Below, in pieces: positions 10,791 through 20,003 of a stretch of DNA of 37,908 nucleotides. Made by a program: the position numbers and the translations under genes. Source of the stretch: Chara braunii. Taxonomy: Eukaryota > Streptophyta > Charophyceae > Charales > Characeae. The stretch's first letter is position 1, and each line of letters starts with the position of its first letter. The notes beneath the pieces are model-generated. The model searched no databases. It was not told where the DNA came from and saw nothing but the letters and a program-made list of their open reading frames with translations. The stretch is taken from contig BFEA01000260.1 of the NCBI GenBank assembly GCA_003427395.1, positions 217,223 to 255,130 on the forward strand, written 5' to 3'.

Positions 10791-10798
10791 GCTCGACA

Positions 10799-10802
10799 CC
10801 GG
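10799..10802. repeat. Right target-site duplication of the nested insertion
   Basis: CCGG (ACCGG if counted from 10798) directly follows CTCGACA and resumes the interrupted LTR sequence, which continues GACATTCTGAGACC as in the 3' LTR. Confidence 0.85.
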
Positions 10803-11521
10803 GACATTCTGAGACCAGCGAACGCGAAACTCTAGCCTGAGAGAGCCTGAGGAGCGGAAGAGAGGTATGTTGATAAAAAAACAAGGATAATTTTTCCCTA
10901 GTACCGGTTGCAAATAAATATCGGTTTAATCAACGTGAGTTTTTCTGTGAGACGGGGAATGTTAAGCTCCAGTTGACGATAAACCTGAAAGGGGTGTTGA
11001 TTTAGTGAGGGAAGGTATATGAGTGGCAAGGTGAAGAGACTAGTTTCTAGAGAGTCCAACGAGGGTAGGTCGATTAGGAAATTGACGTGATATATTAATT
11101 ATTATTATGATTCTGAGTTTGTTCCATTGCCTCAACTGTACCCTCAAAATACCTTGCAGTACATGATGGCGTTGCAGACCCTTGGGTCTCGAAGTTGATG
11201 GGGTAATTAACCAATAGCATACCCTATCATTTTGCTCACTTTACCCGAGAGGCATCCTCCTGCCTGATCAAGGGAATTCTAGCGCATAGAGAGAGTTTGA
11301 GGCACCGGGGTTTAATTCTGATTAATTAATCTCTTTATAACATAACAGGAAGTGTGGGTCTTTGAGTACGACTCCCATAATGGTTGTGCAGCAGGTCTCA
11401 GCAGACGGTATCACCCTGCTGGTCGCTGAGGACCTCTGAAGCGGGCGCAGCGAGTGACAGGCGCTGTGGCCCTTGGCTTCAGCGAACAGTAGGTGCCCCT
11501 CCTCGGGTTTCCTCACAACTT

Positions 11522-11539
11522 TGGCGCCGTTGCGGGGGA
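11522..11539 (+). promoter_or_regulatory. Primer-binding site (PBS)
   Basis: TGGCGCCGTTGCGGGGGA begins four bases after the LTR end CCTCACA. It starts with TGG, the complement of a tRNA CCA end. This PBS type is known from plant Ty3/gypsy elements, notably Ogre/Tat, where as I recall the primer is tRNA-Arg. It fixes the 3' edge of the 5' LTR and the + orientation of the element. Confidence 0.85.
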
Positions 11540-12290
11540 GGGGACTGCACCCCCAAGGCCTCGACTTTCCCCTATCAAACGGGGGTGCACTGGCTAAACA
11601 ACCAGTGATTGATTAGTTGTAGAAAGTTGATTAGCTGATATTTCTTTATTTTTCTTTGTTTTTGAAATTCGTTTTTTTTAGATATCTCTTGATCCGGAGG
11701 ATTTAAGTAAACACTCTCCAGATCAAAGTTCGTCCTTTCATCGAGACGAACATTTTGGTACTTTTTTTTTTTTTTTTTTTTTTTTTTGAAAAGTTGTCAC
11801 TTTATATTTCAAAAACAGAAGTGGTCGAGGCCGGGGACCTCACAATTCTACCCGGTGTTACCAAAGGAAAAAAAAACAAACCTGTTGGAAACCGGGTCCA
11901 GCGTCCCAAGACCACTCAACCTCAAAAGGAAGAAAAACTCCTCAAAATAGCCTTGAAGCACAGAAAAGGTGGTCGGACTAATCATGACAAAACTCTCCAT
12001 TCCTTCAGCCTATAATATAATATCCTTGCTGCGCAGGAGAACGCCGACATGTTTCTAAGATCGAAACACTATTGGCAAAGTACTACGAATTATAATCTGC
12101 AAATCTCGAAAATGCACAAGGCAATTCACGAAAAGTTTACAGTTTTAACCCTAAAATTATTTTGACGGCAAACTAAGTTCATAGGTACAATTCCATTCCA
12201 AGTTTCAAACCAAGTACGTACTAAATTTAAACTAGGCGTACTAATATTGTCTCCGGGAATAAACGATTAAAAAACAACCAAACCAAATTA
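11540..12290. other. Leader segment, no gene
   Basis: Post-PBS untranslated leader with a T-run (11762-11787). The 86-codon frame at 11755-12015 begins in that T-run and is not recognised. Confidence 0.6.
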
Positions 12291-12299
12291 TGAGATTTA

Positions 12300-13330
12300 T
12301 CAAACTAGGAACAAGGAATCTCGATAACTAAAAGCTGGGAGGGAGAAATAGACATTAGGGTTACCCTCTCAACCTCTCTATCCATAACGCTGTAAAGAGC
12401 CTTTGTTGCCTAGACAGGTTTCCCACCACGCAACCAATGGATACAACTCTAGTTTGCTCTTCACCGGGTCTCTCATATCATCCCTACCCTGTGAGTATCG
12501 CCCCAAACTATTGCAAACGTATCCCAACACTTAAGAGTATCGAGAGTCTGTGAATCTCAATCATACGTGAACATTCAACACCAAAGCGGACAATAAACGA
12601 GAACACAGCATAGCTAGAATGAAGTTATGACTGGTAAGTATTTTACCCATCGCACCCGGGAGACGTTCCCACCGCCACTAGTGAGTCTCCCACTCCCGCT
12701 GTTGGCGCCGCCACCCTTAAGGCTTCAGGGCATTTCAACAATCCAAATTCCAGAGATAAAAAAAAATATCAAACTAAAAGAGCAATCTCAATAACTAAGA
12801 GTTGGGAAGGGGAATGGACTTAGGGTTACCCTCTCAACCTCACTATCCAAAACGTTGTAAAGAGCCTTTGTTGCCTAGACGGGTTTCCCACCACGCACCC
12901 AATCGATACAACTCTACTTTGCTCTTCACCGGGTATCTCATATCATCGCTACCCTGTTAGTATTACCCTAAGCTGCTGCAAACTTACCCCAGCGCTAGGA
13001 CTCGGAGTATCGAGAATATGTGAATTGATGGCGCCGCCACCCTTAGGGCTTTAGGGCCTTTCAACACACCAAATTCCGAAGATCTACAAAATATCAAACT
13101 AAAAGAGCAATCTCTATAACTAAGAGTTGGGAGGGGGGTTAGACGTTAGGGTTACCCTTTCAACCTCACTATCCAAAATGATGTAAAGAGTCTTTGTTGC
13201 CTAGACGGGTTTCCCACCATGCAACCAATGGATACAACTCTAGTTTGCTCTTCACCGGGTCTCTCGTACCATCCAACCCTGTGAATATCACGTTGAACCA
13301 CTACTAGAATACCCCAGCGCTTAAGAATAT
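12300..13330. repeat. Three irregular leader repeats (about 200-330 bp)
   Basis: The word ATAACTAA(G/A)AG(T/C)TGGGA occurs at 12324, 12791 and 13116. Each copy continues with GGGTTACCCT, CTCAACCTC, a GTAAAGAG-TTTGTTGCC segment, GTTTCCCACCA and TTTGCTCTTCACCGGG. Spacings are 467 and 325 bp. Copies two and three are also preceded by TGGCGCCGCCACCCTTA. No frame is open through the copies, so this is a leader duplication, not a gene. Confidence 0.9.
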
Positions 13331-13639
13331 CGAGACTCTGTAATCTCCATCATACGAAAACCCCATACCGATACAAGCGATAAACGGAAAAACAGTAGAA
13401 GCGGTCCCAAAACAAAACAAAAAACTAAGGCCATCAATCACACGAGGGAAAACCCTGTGCAGATGTTCCAACAAATATCTCAATCCTTGGTAGACACTCA
13501 ATACAAAGGTCTTTAAACTACACCATATACGGGGGACAGAGAACTAAACAAACTGTAAAGAACGAAAGTGACAACCAATTTAAGTGAATAAGACAAAGCA
13601 TGAACTATATAAACCTAAGACTGCCTTGCGACATAGATA

Positions 13640-14165
13640 GGTCGACCGAGACTTGCTGGAACCCTTGGACATGCCGAAGCGCTGCCACGGCAACCGCACG
13701 CTCTCCCACTACGTCCAGATGCGCCGCTCCGCCATCCATGCTTTCCTAATGACCGAGGCAATCGAGATAGCGTGTCCTGAATGTCCCTTACCCTGCCTTT
13801 GGATGTTGAAAAGGAGGCCCCCCTTTCCGACAAAGGCTTGAGGGAAGGACGGATCCTTTGGTGTCAGGATCCTGTTAGGTATAAAGGTGGGTATAGGTGT
13901 CATGTATGAAGTGTGGAGCTGCCAGGATGCCATGGCGTAAGAGTGCAAGACACTCTCTCCCCGCTCAAGGGCAAGACTACGCCAGAGCACTGTCGACATA
14001 GCTCTCACACAGCTATGGTGCCTGGCAGGGTAGGCGCTACGTGAAAGATCAGCGTCCGCATGTCTCGACGTGGCAACCTACGCACCTGCCTCCGACGACA
14101 CGGCGCCTCCACCGCCGCTATCGATGCTGGGTTAGCGCACATTTCGCGCGGCCCCCCACTGTGAT
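13640..14165. other. GC-rich island in the leader
   Basis: A block distinctly richer in G+C than the AT-rich leader on either side. It has overlapping frames of 62-99 codons on both strands, none recognised. It may be a captured fragment or simply unmutated element sequence. Confidence 0.4.
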
Positions 14166-14890
14166 TAGTTAATTGTGGTACCTTTCTTGCAGAAATCTAA
14201 CAGCTAAAACTAGAGATAATTAATTTTCTTTATTTTTTTAAATTCTTATTTCCAAAATCTTATTTCTCTTTTAAATTTAATTACGAAAAATTGAGGCGAA
14301 ATTTGAAGACGTCCGCTTGAAAAAAAGTTGTTTCATTTATTTTTTTCGACATTTTGAGATCCTGGTCGAGAAAACAGACTCCGTTTTAAGGGACGACAAC
14401 CTCCAACAAAAACAAAATACAAAGTAAAATAAAGAGAAATTGGAATATTCTTTGTAATTTCATTTAAAAGAAAAACGATGAGGATAAAATAAAAGTAATT
14501 CGATAACTTTTCTCTTTAAACTTAAAAGAACCTAACAAAAATTTTCCAACGCGACCTAGGGTTTACAGTGCGCGTGCGGCTGCGCGCAAAACCCAAAAAC
14601 CTAATTGGGAAAAACCTTAATTAGGGTCAAACCCTACTATTACTATAAAAATATAAGACTCATTAAATAAAATTTTAACTCAAAATTTTGCGAGTGATGA
14701 TTGCTGTGGAGATCTAGGTTTTTGCGCATAAGGTATACGCTCCGAAGACAAAGAGGATTAATTTGATTTTTGTGCTAATTAAATAAATAAAAACCAAAAT
14801 AAATATATAAAAATTAATTAAAAATTGATTTTTTTAATTCTTCGACCATTTTATTTTCCCCCTATTTTTCGACAGTTAATCGAGGGATAA

Positions 14891-14940
14891 CCTTCCGAAC
14901 CCCATTCCGACGGAGGAAGGGGAAGTGCTGCCGAAAAATT
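14891..14940 (+). repeat. Leader hairpin motif, copy A
   Basis: CCTTCC (14891-14896) pairs with GGAAGG (14915-14920), followed by GGAAGTGCTGCCGAAAAATT. The same layout recurs at 15082 and 15851. The tail resembles the 54-bp repeat of the nested insertion. Confidence 0.8.
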
Positions 14941-15081
14941 TTGAAATTGCTTCTTTAATTGAATTTTTCCTAATAAAATTGGTAAAAATTGAAATCATCT
15001 AAAAATTATATGAAGATTATTTTTTCAATTCCTGTAAATTTTGCTTCTTCTTTCTCCCTTAGCAACGTTATTAGAGAAACT

Positions 15082-15133
15082 TGTCCCGAACCCCATCCCA
15101 ACGAGGGGAGGCGAAATGTTGTCGAAATTTTAG
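15082..15133 (+). repeat. Leader hairpin motif, copy B (weak stem)
   Basis: Same spacing and core CCCGAACCCCATCCCAACG as the other copies, then GGGGAGG and a GCGAAATGTTGTCGAAATTTT-like tail. The left arm is TGTCCC, so the stem is weaker than in copies A and C. Confidence 0.75.
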
Positions 15134-15850
15134 TAAAATTCCCAAAAATCATTATGGGCCTCGATAAATTTTAAAAAGAAACAGCAAACCTTAGTAAGAC
15201 CTGACCCTTGGCAGATATAAAGTAAGAAAATGAATTTATTCCAACCCGACCTAATTTCTTCAAAATTAATAAGTAAACATTACGATAAAAATCCCTAGAG
15301 GACGATAGAAAGGGGTACTAGACCTGTTTAATTTTGGGTGTGGCTTGTTTTATCTTTCCTAAAATCGGATACGACGAACGAGAATTTTACTTAAATTATT
15401 TTTTTATCAATTAATTGATAAAAATTAAAAAAAAATCCGAGCAATAGGGGGAAAAGCAGTTGGACCTTACGCCTTGCCTCTATTGCATTTGTGTTACGTC
15501 ACCTACGAGCTGAAGGCGAGGAAGTGTGCCCTTCTGTTTTTTTTTGAATTTTTATTAATTAAAACTATTAAAATTTTTTAAAATTAAAGAAATGGCTTAA
15601 TAGTTCGAAAAAAAAGTATACGAATTCTATTTCTGTTTTCTTTCTACGGGACTAGGTCCATTGGTCAGGGACATACTCGAGGGGGGTAGCAAGCTGGATT
15701 CCCTCGAATTGGGCACATGCCTTATATTCGAGGAAACTCGAATATAGGGCTTGTAAGCCCAATCTGAGGTCGGGACCCCACCCCCTTCTTATGTAAGCCA
15801 CCTTCGGATATAGTTAGCACTTAGGTAGGCAACCTTTATCATTCGGACGA

Positions 15851-15899
15851 CCTCCCGAATCCCATCCCAACGGGGGGAGGCGAAGTGCTGCCGAATTTT
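15851..15899 (+). repeat. Leader hairpin motif, copy C, just upstream of ORF1
   Basis: CCTCCC (15851-15856) pairs with GGGAGG (15875-15880), followed by CGAAGTGCTGCCGAATTTT. Compared with copy A, a T-A pair is replaced by C-G at the same stem position. A T-run follows, then the ORF1 start 60 bp further on. Confidence 0.8.
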
Positions 15900-15959
15900 T
15901 TTTTTTTTTTTTTTTTGTCTTTCCTTCTACATTTTCTTATCCTATACTGCATCACTCGG

Positions 15960-17033
15960 ATGTGGTCACCTTCGACTATTGAGCAGTATGCAGTTGACCG
16001 AGCCTGGGAGGTAGAACCTCCTGAACTCATAGAGGGGGGCCTAGAGGATTTCACGCTGGCGACTCGGCCCACAGACTGGCACGACGGTCGGTACAAGTGG
16101 AGATCTATCCTCCTGTGGCCGGGCGCCTGGCTATGGATGTACAGAGAACTCAAGAGCAGCCAGGGGCCGAGTGACAGGCATGGGAGAGGTCTGTCGTACG
16201 GGGAGGTCAAGGCCTACCTGTACTTGAGTCCAGAAGCGGCCAAGAAGGCCGCTTTAACCCTCGTGACCTGGGGAGCTTGTGGGATTGTCAGTTGGGCCGA
16301 TCGATACTTGCTGGAGGAGGTGGACGCCTTTCGACGAGAGGAGGAGCAATACGCGATAGCGCTGCTCCACGGGTTTCCTCCCCGCGTTATTACCGGAGAG
16401 CTCCGAGTCATCAGTGACGGGTTTTTCCCGCGTTCGGGCTGTAGACTAAGGGCGACCCTCCCGTCATTTGTGGTCGACTCGGCGTTCGGAGGTATAGGAG
16501 GGCTGGTTGAGGCATATCTTACCACTGTAGAGCTCGAGCATATCTCGAGGGGGAACCTTGATACCCACTATATCTACTATTCCCTGGTGATCGCGGGTCC
16601 GCGATGGGGAGACGAGAGGATTCAACTTATAGAGCTGATCCGTCGATCGCTCCTACCTCTCCAGGACCTTGGTGGGACAAGGGGTTACGATTGGAGACAG
16701 CCCCCGCCTCCCTATGTGTGGGACCTGCTAGACCGTGAGCTTCGAGCAGGGCCTGACTATACCACATCTATAGGTCGACTCTTCACGGAGCACTAAGACT
16801 CGTCGTGCGGTCCTGGTGATGCCGATCCCCTCATAGTTGTTTACCATCTGACGCGATATTACGAGGCTATCGAGGCACCGAGGTATCACATAGTGGAGGA
16901 GCTAGATGACGATGATGAGGAGGCCTGGGAGCCCGACTGGGTAGACTCCGAGTTGGAGGAGGAGATAGAGGAGGACGACGCTGATGCGCGTGCGATCCAC
17001 TTCTCTAGGCTAGTGGTTCCGTTCCGAGCCTAG
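15960..17033 (+). pseudogene. Unidentified ORF1 upstream of gag, one internal stop
   Basis: An open frame codes 278 residues to a TAA at 16794. The same frame then stays open to a TAG at 17031, giving about 357 codons with a single nonsense change. I chose ATG 15960 (MWSPST) because a diverged copy at 17108 also begins MWS. The frame upstream reads through a T-run from a GTG. I recognise no domain. The protein has an EPPELIEG motif near the N terminus, a YLLEEVDAFRREEEQ helix-like segment, a PPPPY motif and a strongly acidic tail (EELDDDDEEAWEPD). There is no signal peptide or RT/gag motif. Its position matches the extra ORF of Ogre-type elements, an inference from place only. Confidence 0.7.
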
Positions 17034-17107
17034 AGAGAGGTAAGGGCGAGACAGAGTGCGGAGCATTTGGAGAGAGCGAGCACGCTGAGGGGGGATCCCT
17101 TAGGCGG

Positions 17108-17675
17108 ATGTGGTCGTCAGCAGTGGTGGAGGAGTACCCCATCACAGTGCAATGGTGGCGGTATGAACCCCCAGAGTTGGTGGAGGGGGAACTAGTGGAG
17201 TTCACTCTTAGTGCTCACCCCATCCACGAGAACGATCGGGGGATGGTGTGTGGTCATAGACTGGGGCGAGCGATATCTCCGAGAAGAGATAGAGTATTTT
17301 CGACAGGACGAGGAGGAGGATGTGAGAAGGTGGCCAAGGAAGATCCCCGTTACGACAAGATGCTGGTTTCCCTCACATGAACGCAACCTGACTTCCTCGC
17401 GACAATTACCGTACACTCGCACGGTCTCGAGACGCCTACCACGCGATGAGGTGACGCTACAGATCCTTTTGAAGGTGAGTACAGATGAGGAACTTACGGA
17501 TAACGAGTGTAGAGACCTCGTTAAAGACGTTGTAAGAGAGAAAAGGCTAGGAGCACTAAGGGAGGTTACGACGCAAGAATGGATGATCTATGAGGTAATT
17601 GCCTGTGTGAGAGGAGATATACGGGTGGAGATCGTGCAAAATGAGACGCCAATGGAGGCGTGGGCTAGGATGTAG
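17108..17675 (+). pseudogene. Diverged, deleted second copy of ORF1
   Basis: It begins MWSSAVVEEY and carries YEPPELVEGELVEFTL, matching EPPELIEGGLEDFTL of ORF1. The match resumes in another frame with WGERYLREEIEYFRQDEEED, matching WADRYLLEEVDAFRREEEQ of ORF1. About 70 codons between the two blocks are missing and a frameshift is present. The frame then runs to a stop at 17675 with sequence only weakly like the ORF1 C-terminal half. This shows that ORF1 was duplicated in tandem within the element and that the copy has decayed. Confidence 0.72.
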
Positions 17676-18690
17676 AGAGGTCTACGAGGCTGAGCAAGGA
17701 TGAAAGGACAAAGATGGAAGATGAGCGAGTGAAGAGAGTGAAAGAAAGGATTATAGAACCAGTGTTAAAGGGGGTTAAGGAGTTGGCAGAAAGAATCAAA
17801 GCATACGGAGCTTGCGAGAACGAGAAAGGAGTACGAAGGAACGAGAAAGGGTCTTGTAGGAAGACCGGGAGCTATTTAGAAGGTGGAGGTTCAATTTTTT
17901 AGAGAGTACGAAAACGAGAGATCCTCGACAGTCAGAACAGGGAGAATCCTCAAGGTCAGTGGAGCGAGAAGAAAGAGGGGATGATGGATACGAGAAAAGT
18001 CGCAAAGGAGAGAAGGATAGTGAAGAGACAGCAATAGGATGAGGGACGATGAGTACTTGTCAGTACATTGGCAATAAATACTCCGTATACGTGGTAGGGA
18101 AGATAGAAGGTCCGATGGTCTGCGTGATAATACAAGCGAGTCACCTAGTAAGGCTGGGAGTAATAGAAGAGGCCGAGTGCACGGGGAGTGCGCTAAGAGA
18201 AGCGCGAGGGACAACACTCTGGACAAGAATTGAGAACGTCTTATTAAATACATAGTGAGTACGACGTTGTTCGAAGGGGGAGTTTCCGTTCGCTCTTGGC
18301 ATGAATCCCTGAGAGTAGATGAGAGACTTCTAAAGATAGAATCTAGGGAGGCAGGAGAGTTAGCCAGAGTTATAGTTGACGGTGTTATTCTCAGGACACT
18401 CTCGATGCATAACCGGTACTGGAAGGAGTTTATTAAGACCCTAGAGGACATAAAGGACTTCGGAGACAATGACGACTTCGAAGCTTTCTATCTGATCCTG
18501 CGAGCATCTACGAAGATGATGTTAGTGACGCTTGCCTTAACTGCTTTAGAATGCTAGGTAAACTACGGAAATAGAACAAAAGATGAGCCTGCCTGAGGAA
18601 GAGTTATCGTGAAGAAGGCGTAAGTTCGGGAGATGGAGTGGACCGCGCGAGCACGGGAGCCAGAAAGTTGAGCAGAGTCTGACCAAGATT
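17676..18690 (+). pseudogene. Degenerate coding-like segment, related module
   Basis: The frames at 17714-17902 (charged, helix-like) and 18255-18557 (100 codons) are not recognised. The second contains RLLKIESREAGELARVIVDG, which resembles GVLEIEGEHEVRDESGRLRV in the frame ending at 19889. The base composition is purine-rich like ORF1. It probably belongs to the same family of upstream ORFs, broken by stops. The similarity is short and by eye only. Confidence 0.4.
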
Positions 18691-18867
18691 GAGGAAAAAG
18701 AAATATTTCCGTACCAAGTGGTTAAGTATCAAGTGGCGGAAAGTGGCAAAGAAAGGAACCAGTTTTATGTTATGACAGTGCGCTACATCGATTCGGGCGT
18801 ACATCACATTGGGATATACCTGCCAAGAGAGATAGCGAAGTTCTGCACATATTCGAGGTGTTGAAGA
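18691..18867 (+). pseudogene. Upstream-ORF module, copy 1 (PYxVxKY...YVMT)
   Basis: A frame reading FPYQVVKYQVAESG, FYVMTVRYID and IGIYLP ends at a stop near 18867. It aligns without gaps to VPYEVEKYDLMDSG, LYVMTIRFID and VRIYLS about 514 bp downstream. The function is unknown and no known domain is recognised. Confidence 0.62.
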
Positions 18868-18900
18868 ATTGCAGCCTGAAAACTGAGGGAAGAAAAAAAG

Positions 18901-19092
18901 ATGTTAGAGAAATTAGGAGAGCGTGTCGAGACGACATATGACATTTCGATTTTTGATGTTTTGCCTAGACCGCCGATCCTCGATCGAGAACTTGAGCGAA
19001 ATGGATGGGAGGCGATTGTAGATTTCGTTAGAGCAGTCAAAGCAGGCGATCGTCATAAGAACGTGATTGAAAATCAGATGAGAAATGAGTAA
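18901..19092 (+). pseudogene. Short unidentified ORF between the two modules
   Basis: 63 codons from an ATG. It contains LPRPPILDRELERNGW, loosely like PPPPYVWDLLDRELRAG near the end of ORF1, so it may be the tail of another copy. It overlaps the start of the next ORF by a few bases. Confidence 0.4.
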
Positions 19093-19522
19093 AGAGAAAG
19101 CGATTTCAGATGAAGAGTTAGAAGTTAGAAGGGGAAGATTCCTTATCGGGAATAGGCCGACAGAAGCGAAGCTAAAAACGGTCTGCACTTCCTTGAGTTC
19201 CGTAGGGAGACGAAAAATAGTTCCGTACGAGGTGGAGAAGTACGATCTTATGGATAGTGGATGGGAGGAAATCCGTCTCTATGTGATGACCATCAGGTTC
19301 ATCGATATTGACGTATATGACGTACGGATTTATCTGTCGACAGAGAGGAGGATCGACCTTGTTTACGGTCGATGCTGGGAGAGAGCGAAAGAACTAGTGG
19401 AGGGAGAGAACAATGGATTGATATCGCTGGGGAAAAACCTTGTCTGGGATACCCGAATAATAGTTTTCGAAGGACTTCCCAAGCCCCTGGCGCCTTGTCA
19501 GGCAATGGGAAAGGAGAACTGA
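19085..19522 (+). CDS. Unidentified 145-residue ORF, module copy 2
   Basis: An intact frame opening at ATG 19087 or an alternative start at 19085. It carries the VPYEVEKY, YVMTIRFID and IYLS motifs shared with 18691-18867, then a W-rich charged half (YGRCWERAKELVEG). There is no known fold by eye, no transmembrane segment and no cysteine cluster. It sits between ORF1-like remnants and gag, inside the retroelement, so it is an element gene fragment rather than a host gene. Confidence 0.5.
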   Translation: MSKEKAISDEELEVRRGRFLIGNRPTEAKLKTVCTSLSSVGRRKIVPYEVEKYDLMDSGWEEIRLYVMTIRFIDIDVYDVRIYLSTERRIDLVYGRCWERAKELVEGENNGLISLGKNLVWDTRIIVFEGLPKPLAPCQAMGKEN

Positions 19523-19532
19523 AGGATCGTAG

Positions 19533-19889
19533 TTGAATTCGTTCTACGGCTTCTGGAGTCTAATGGCAAGAGGAGGTGAGTATCCGCTGGCAGGGAACAA
19601 CGTGGTTCGACAAGGATTTGACGACTTGGGAAGGAGAGCATCGATTGACTTGCGCCAACTATTAGGTACTTCGACTCGCGAAGAGGTACGTGCGATAGGG
19701 AGTGCGATCTGTAGGAGGGTCATACCCCTTGAGACAGGAATACTGAAAATTAGGAGAGGTGCGGCCTGTATAGAAGAGCAGGAAGGAGAGCTATACCTAG
19801 ACACTGGAGTCTTAGAGATAGAGGGTGAGCACGAGGTCCGAGACGAGAGCGGAAGACTGAGAGTTATTTTGAGGGGTGTTGAGAACTAG
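19533..19889 (+). CDS. Unidentified 118-residue ORF before gag
   Basis: A charged protein with the alternating hydrophobic pattern GVLEIEGEHEVRDESGRLRV near the end. This pattern resembles a stretch in the frame at 18255-18557. It ends 36 bp before three 26-bp repeats that precede gag. I do not recognise it. It is probably the last fragment of the duplicated upstream ORF region. Confidence 0.45.
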   Translation: MNSFYGFWSLMARGGEYPLAGNNVVRQGFDDLGRRASIDLRQLLGTSTREEVRAIGSAICRRVIPLETGILKIRRGAACIEEQEGELYLDTGVLEIEGEHEVRDESGRLRVILRGVEN

Positions 19890-19925
19890 ATTTAGACACT
19901 TAGAGATTGGGAAAACCAGAATCAC

Positions 19926-20003
19926 ACATTAGGTCCGGGCTGCCAGTTCTGACATTAGGTCCAGGTTGCCAGTTTTGACATTTGGTCCGGGTTGCCATTT
20001 TAG
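19926..20003 (+). repeat. Three 26-bp tandem repeats before gag
   Basis: Units starting ACATTAGGTCC, ACATTAGGTCC and ACATTTGGTCC at 19926, 19952 and 19978 each continue with GGTTGCCAG-type sequence. They lie between the upstream ORFs and gag. Confidence 0.92.

Larger units (their letters stand above)
5704..10798 (+). mobile_element. Nested solo-LTR-like insertion (5095 bp)
   Basis: It begins TGTCGGGAACG and ends CTCGACA, giving TG...CA ends with a TGTCG/CGACA inverted match. It is flanked by ACCGG/CCGG and is absent from the 3' LTR. It has no gag/pol motif in any frame. The start does not recur near the end, so I see no internal LTR pair. Two TATA-like sites near the middle fit a promoter-bearing LTR. 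The best reading is a solo LTR left by recombination of another giant-LTR element. A non-autonomous element with diverged termini is the alternative. It forms a 5' hairpin (GAAACCC/GGGTTTC, about 5714-5733). Confidence 0.8.
2061..11517 (+). repeat. 5' LTR (about 4.36 kb) split by nested insertion
   Basis: The left part (2061-5703) and right part (10803-11517) align continuously with the uninterrupted 3' LTR. It begins TGTCGGGCGG and ends CCTCACA, giving the canonical TG...CA. The first bases can fold: CGGGCGGCC near 2064 pairs with GGCCACCCG near 2084 with one mismatch. Divergence from the 3' LTR is uneven by my hand count: about 13% in the first 345 bp and about 3% at 3304-3603. A short TA run and a 51-bp minisatellite lie inside. 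AATAAA at about 5445 is a candidate poly(A) signal but is AATGAA in the 3' LTR. Confidence 0.92.
14166..15840. other. AT-rich leader, no gene
   Basis: About 1.7 kb of A/T-rich leader with many oligo-A and oligo-T runs and TAATTAAT words. The only structure seen is the recurrent hairpin motif listed separately. Confidence 0.6.

Noticed and set aside
13640-14165. Captured host gene fragment
   Set aside because: GC-rich and open in short frames, but no recognisable protein. Kept only as a compositional feature.
15885-15959. N-terminal extension of ORF1 from a GTG
   Set aside because: It is mostly a poly-Phe stretch from a T-run. The ATG at 15960 matches the start of the duplicate at 17108.
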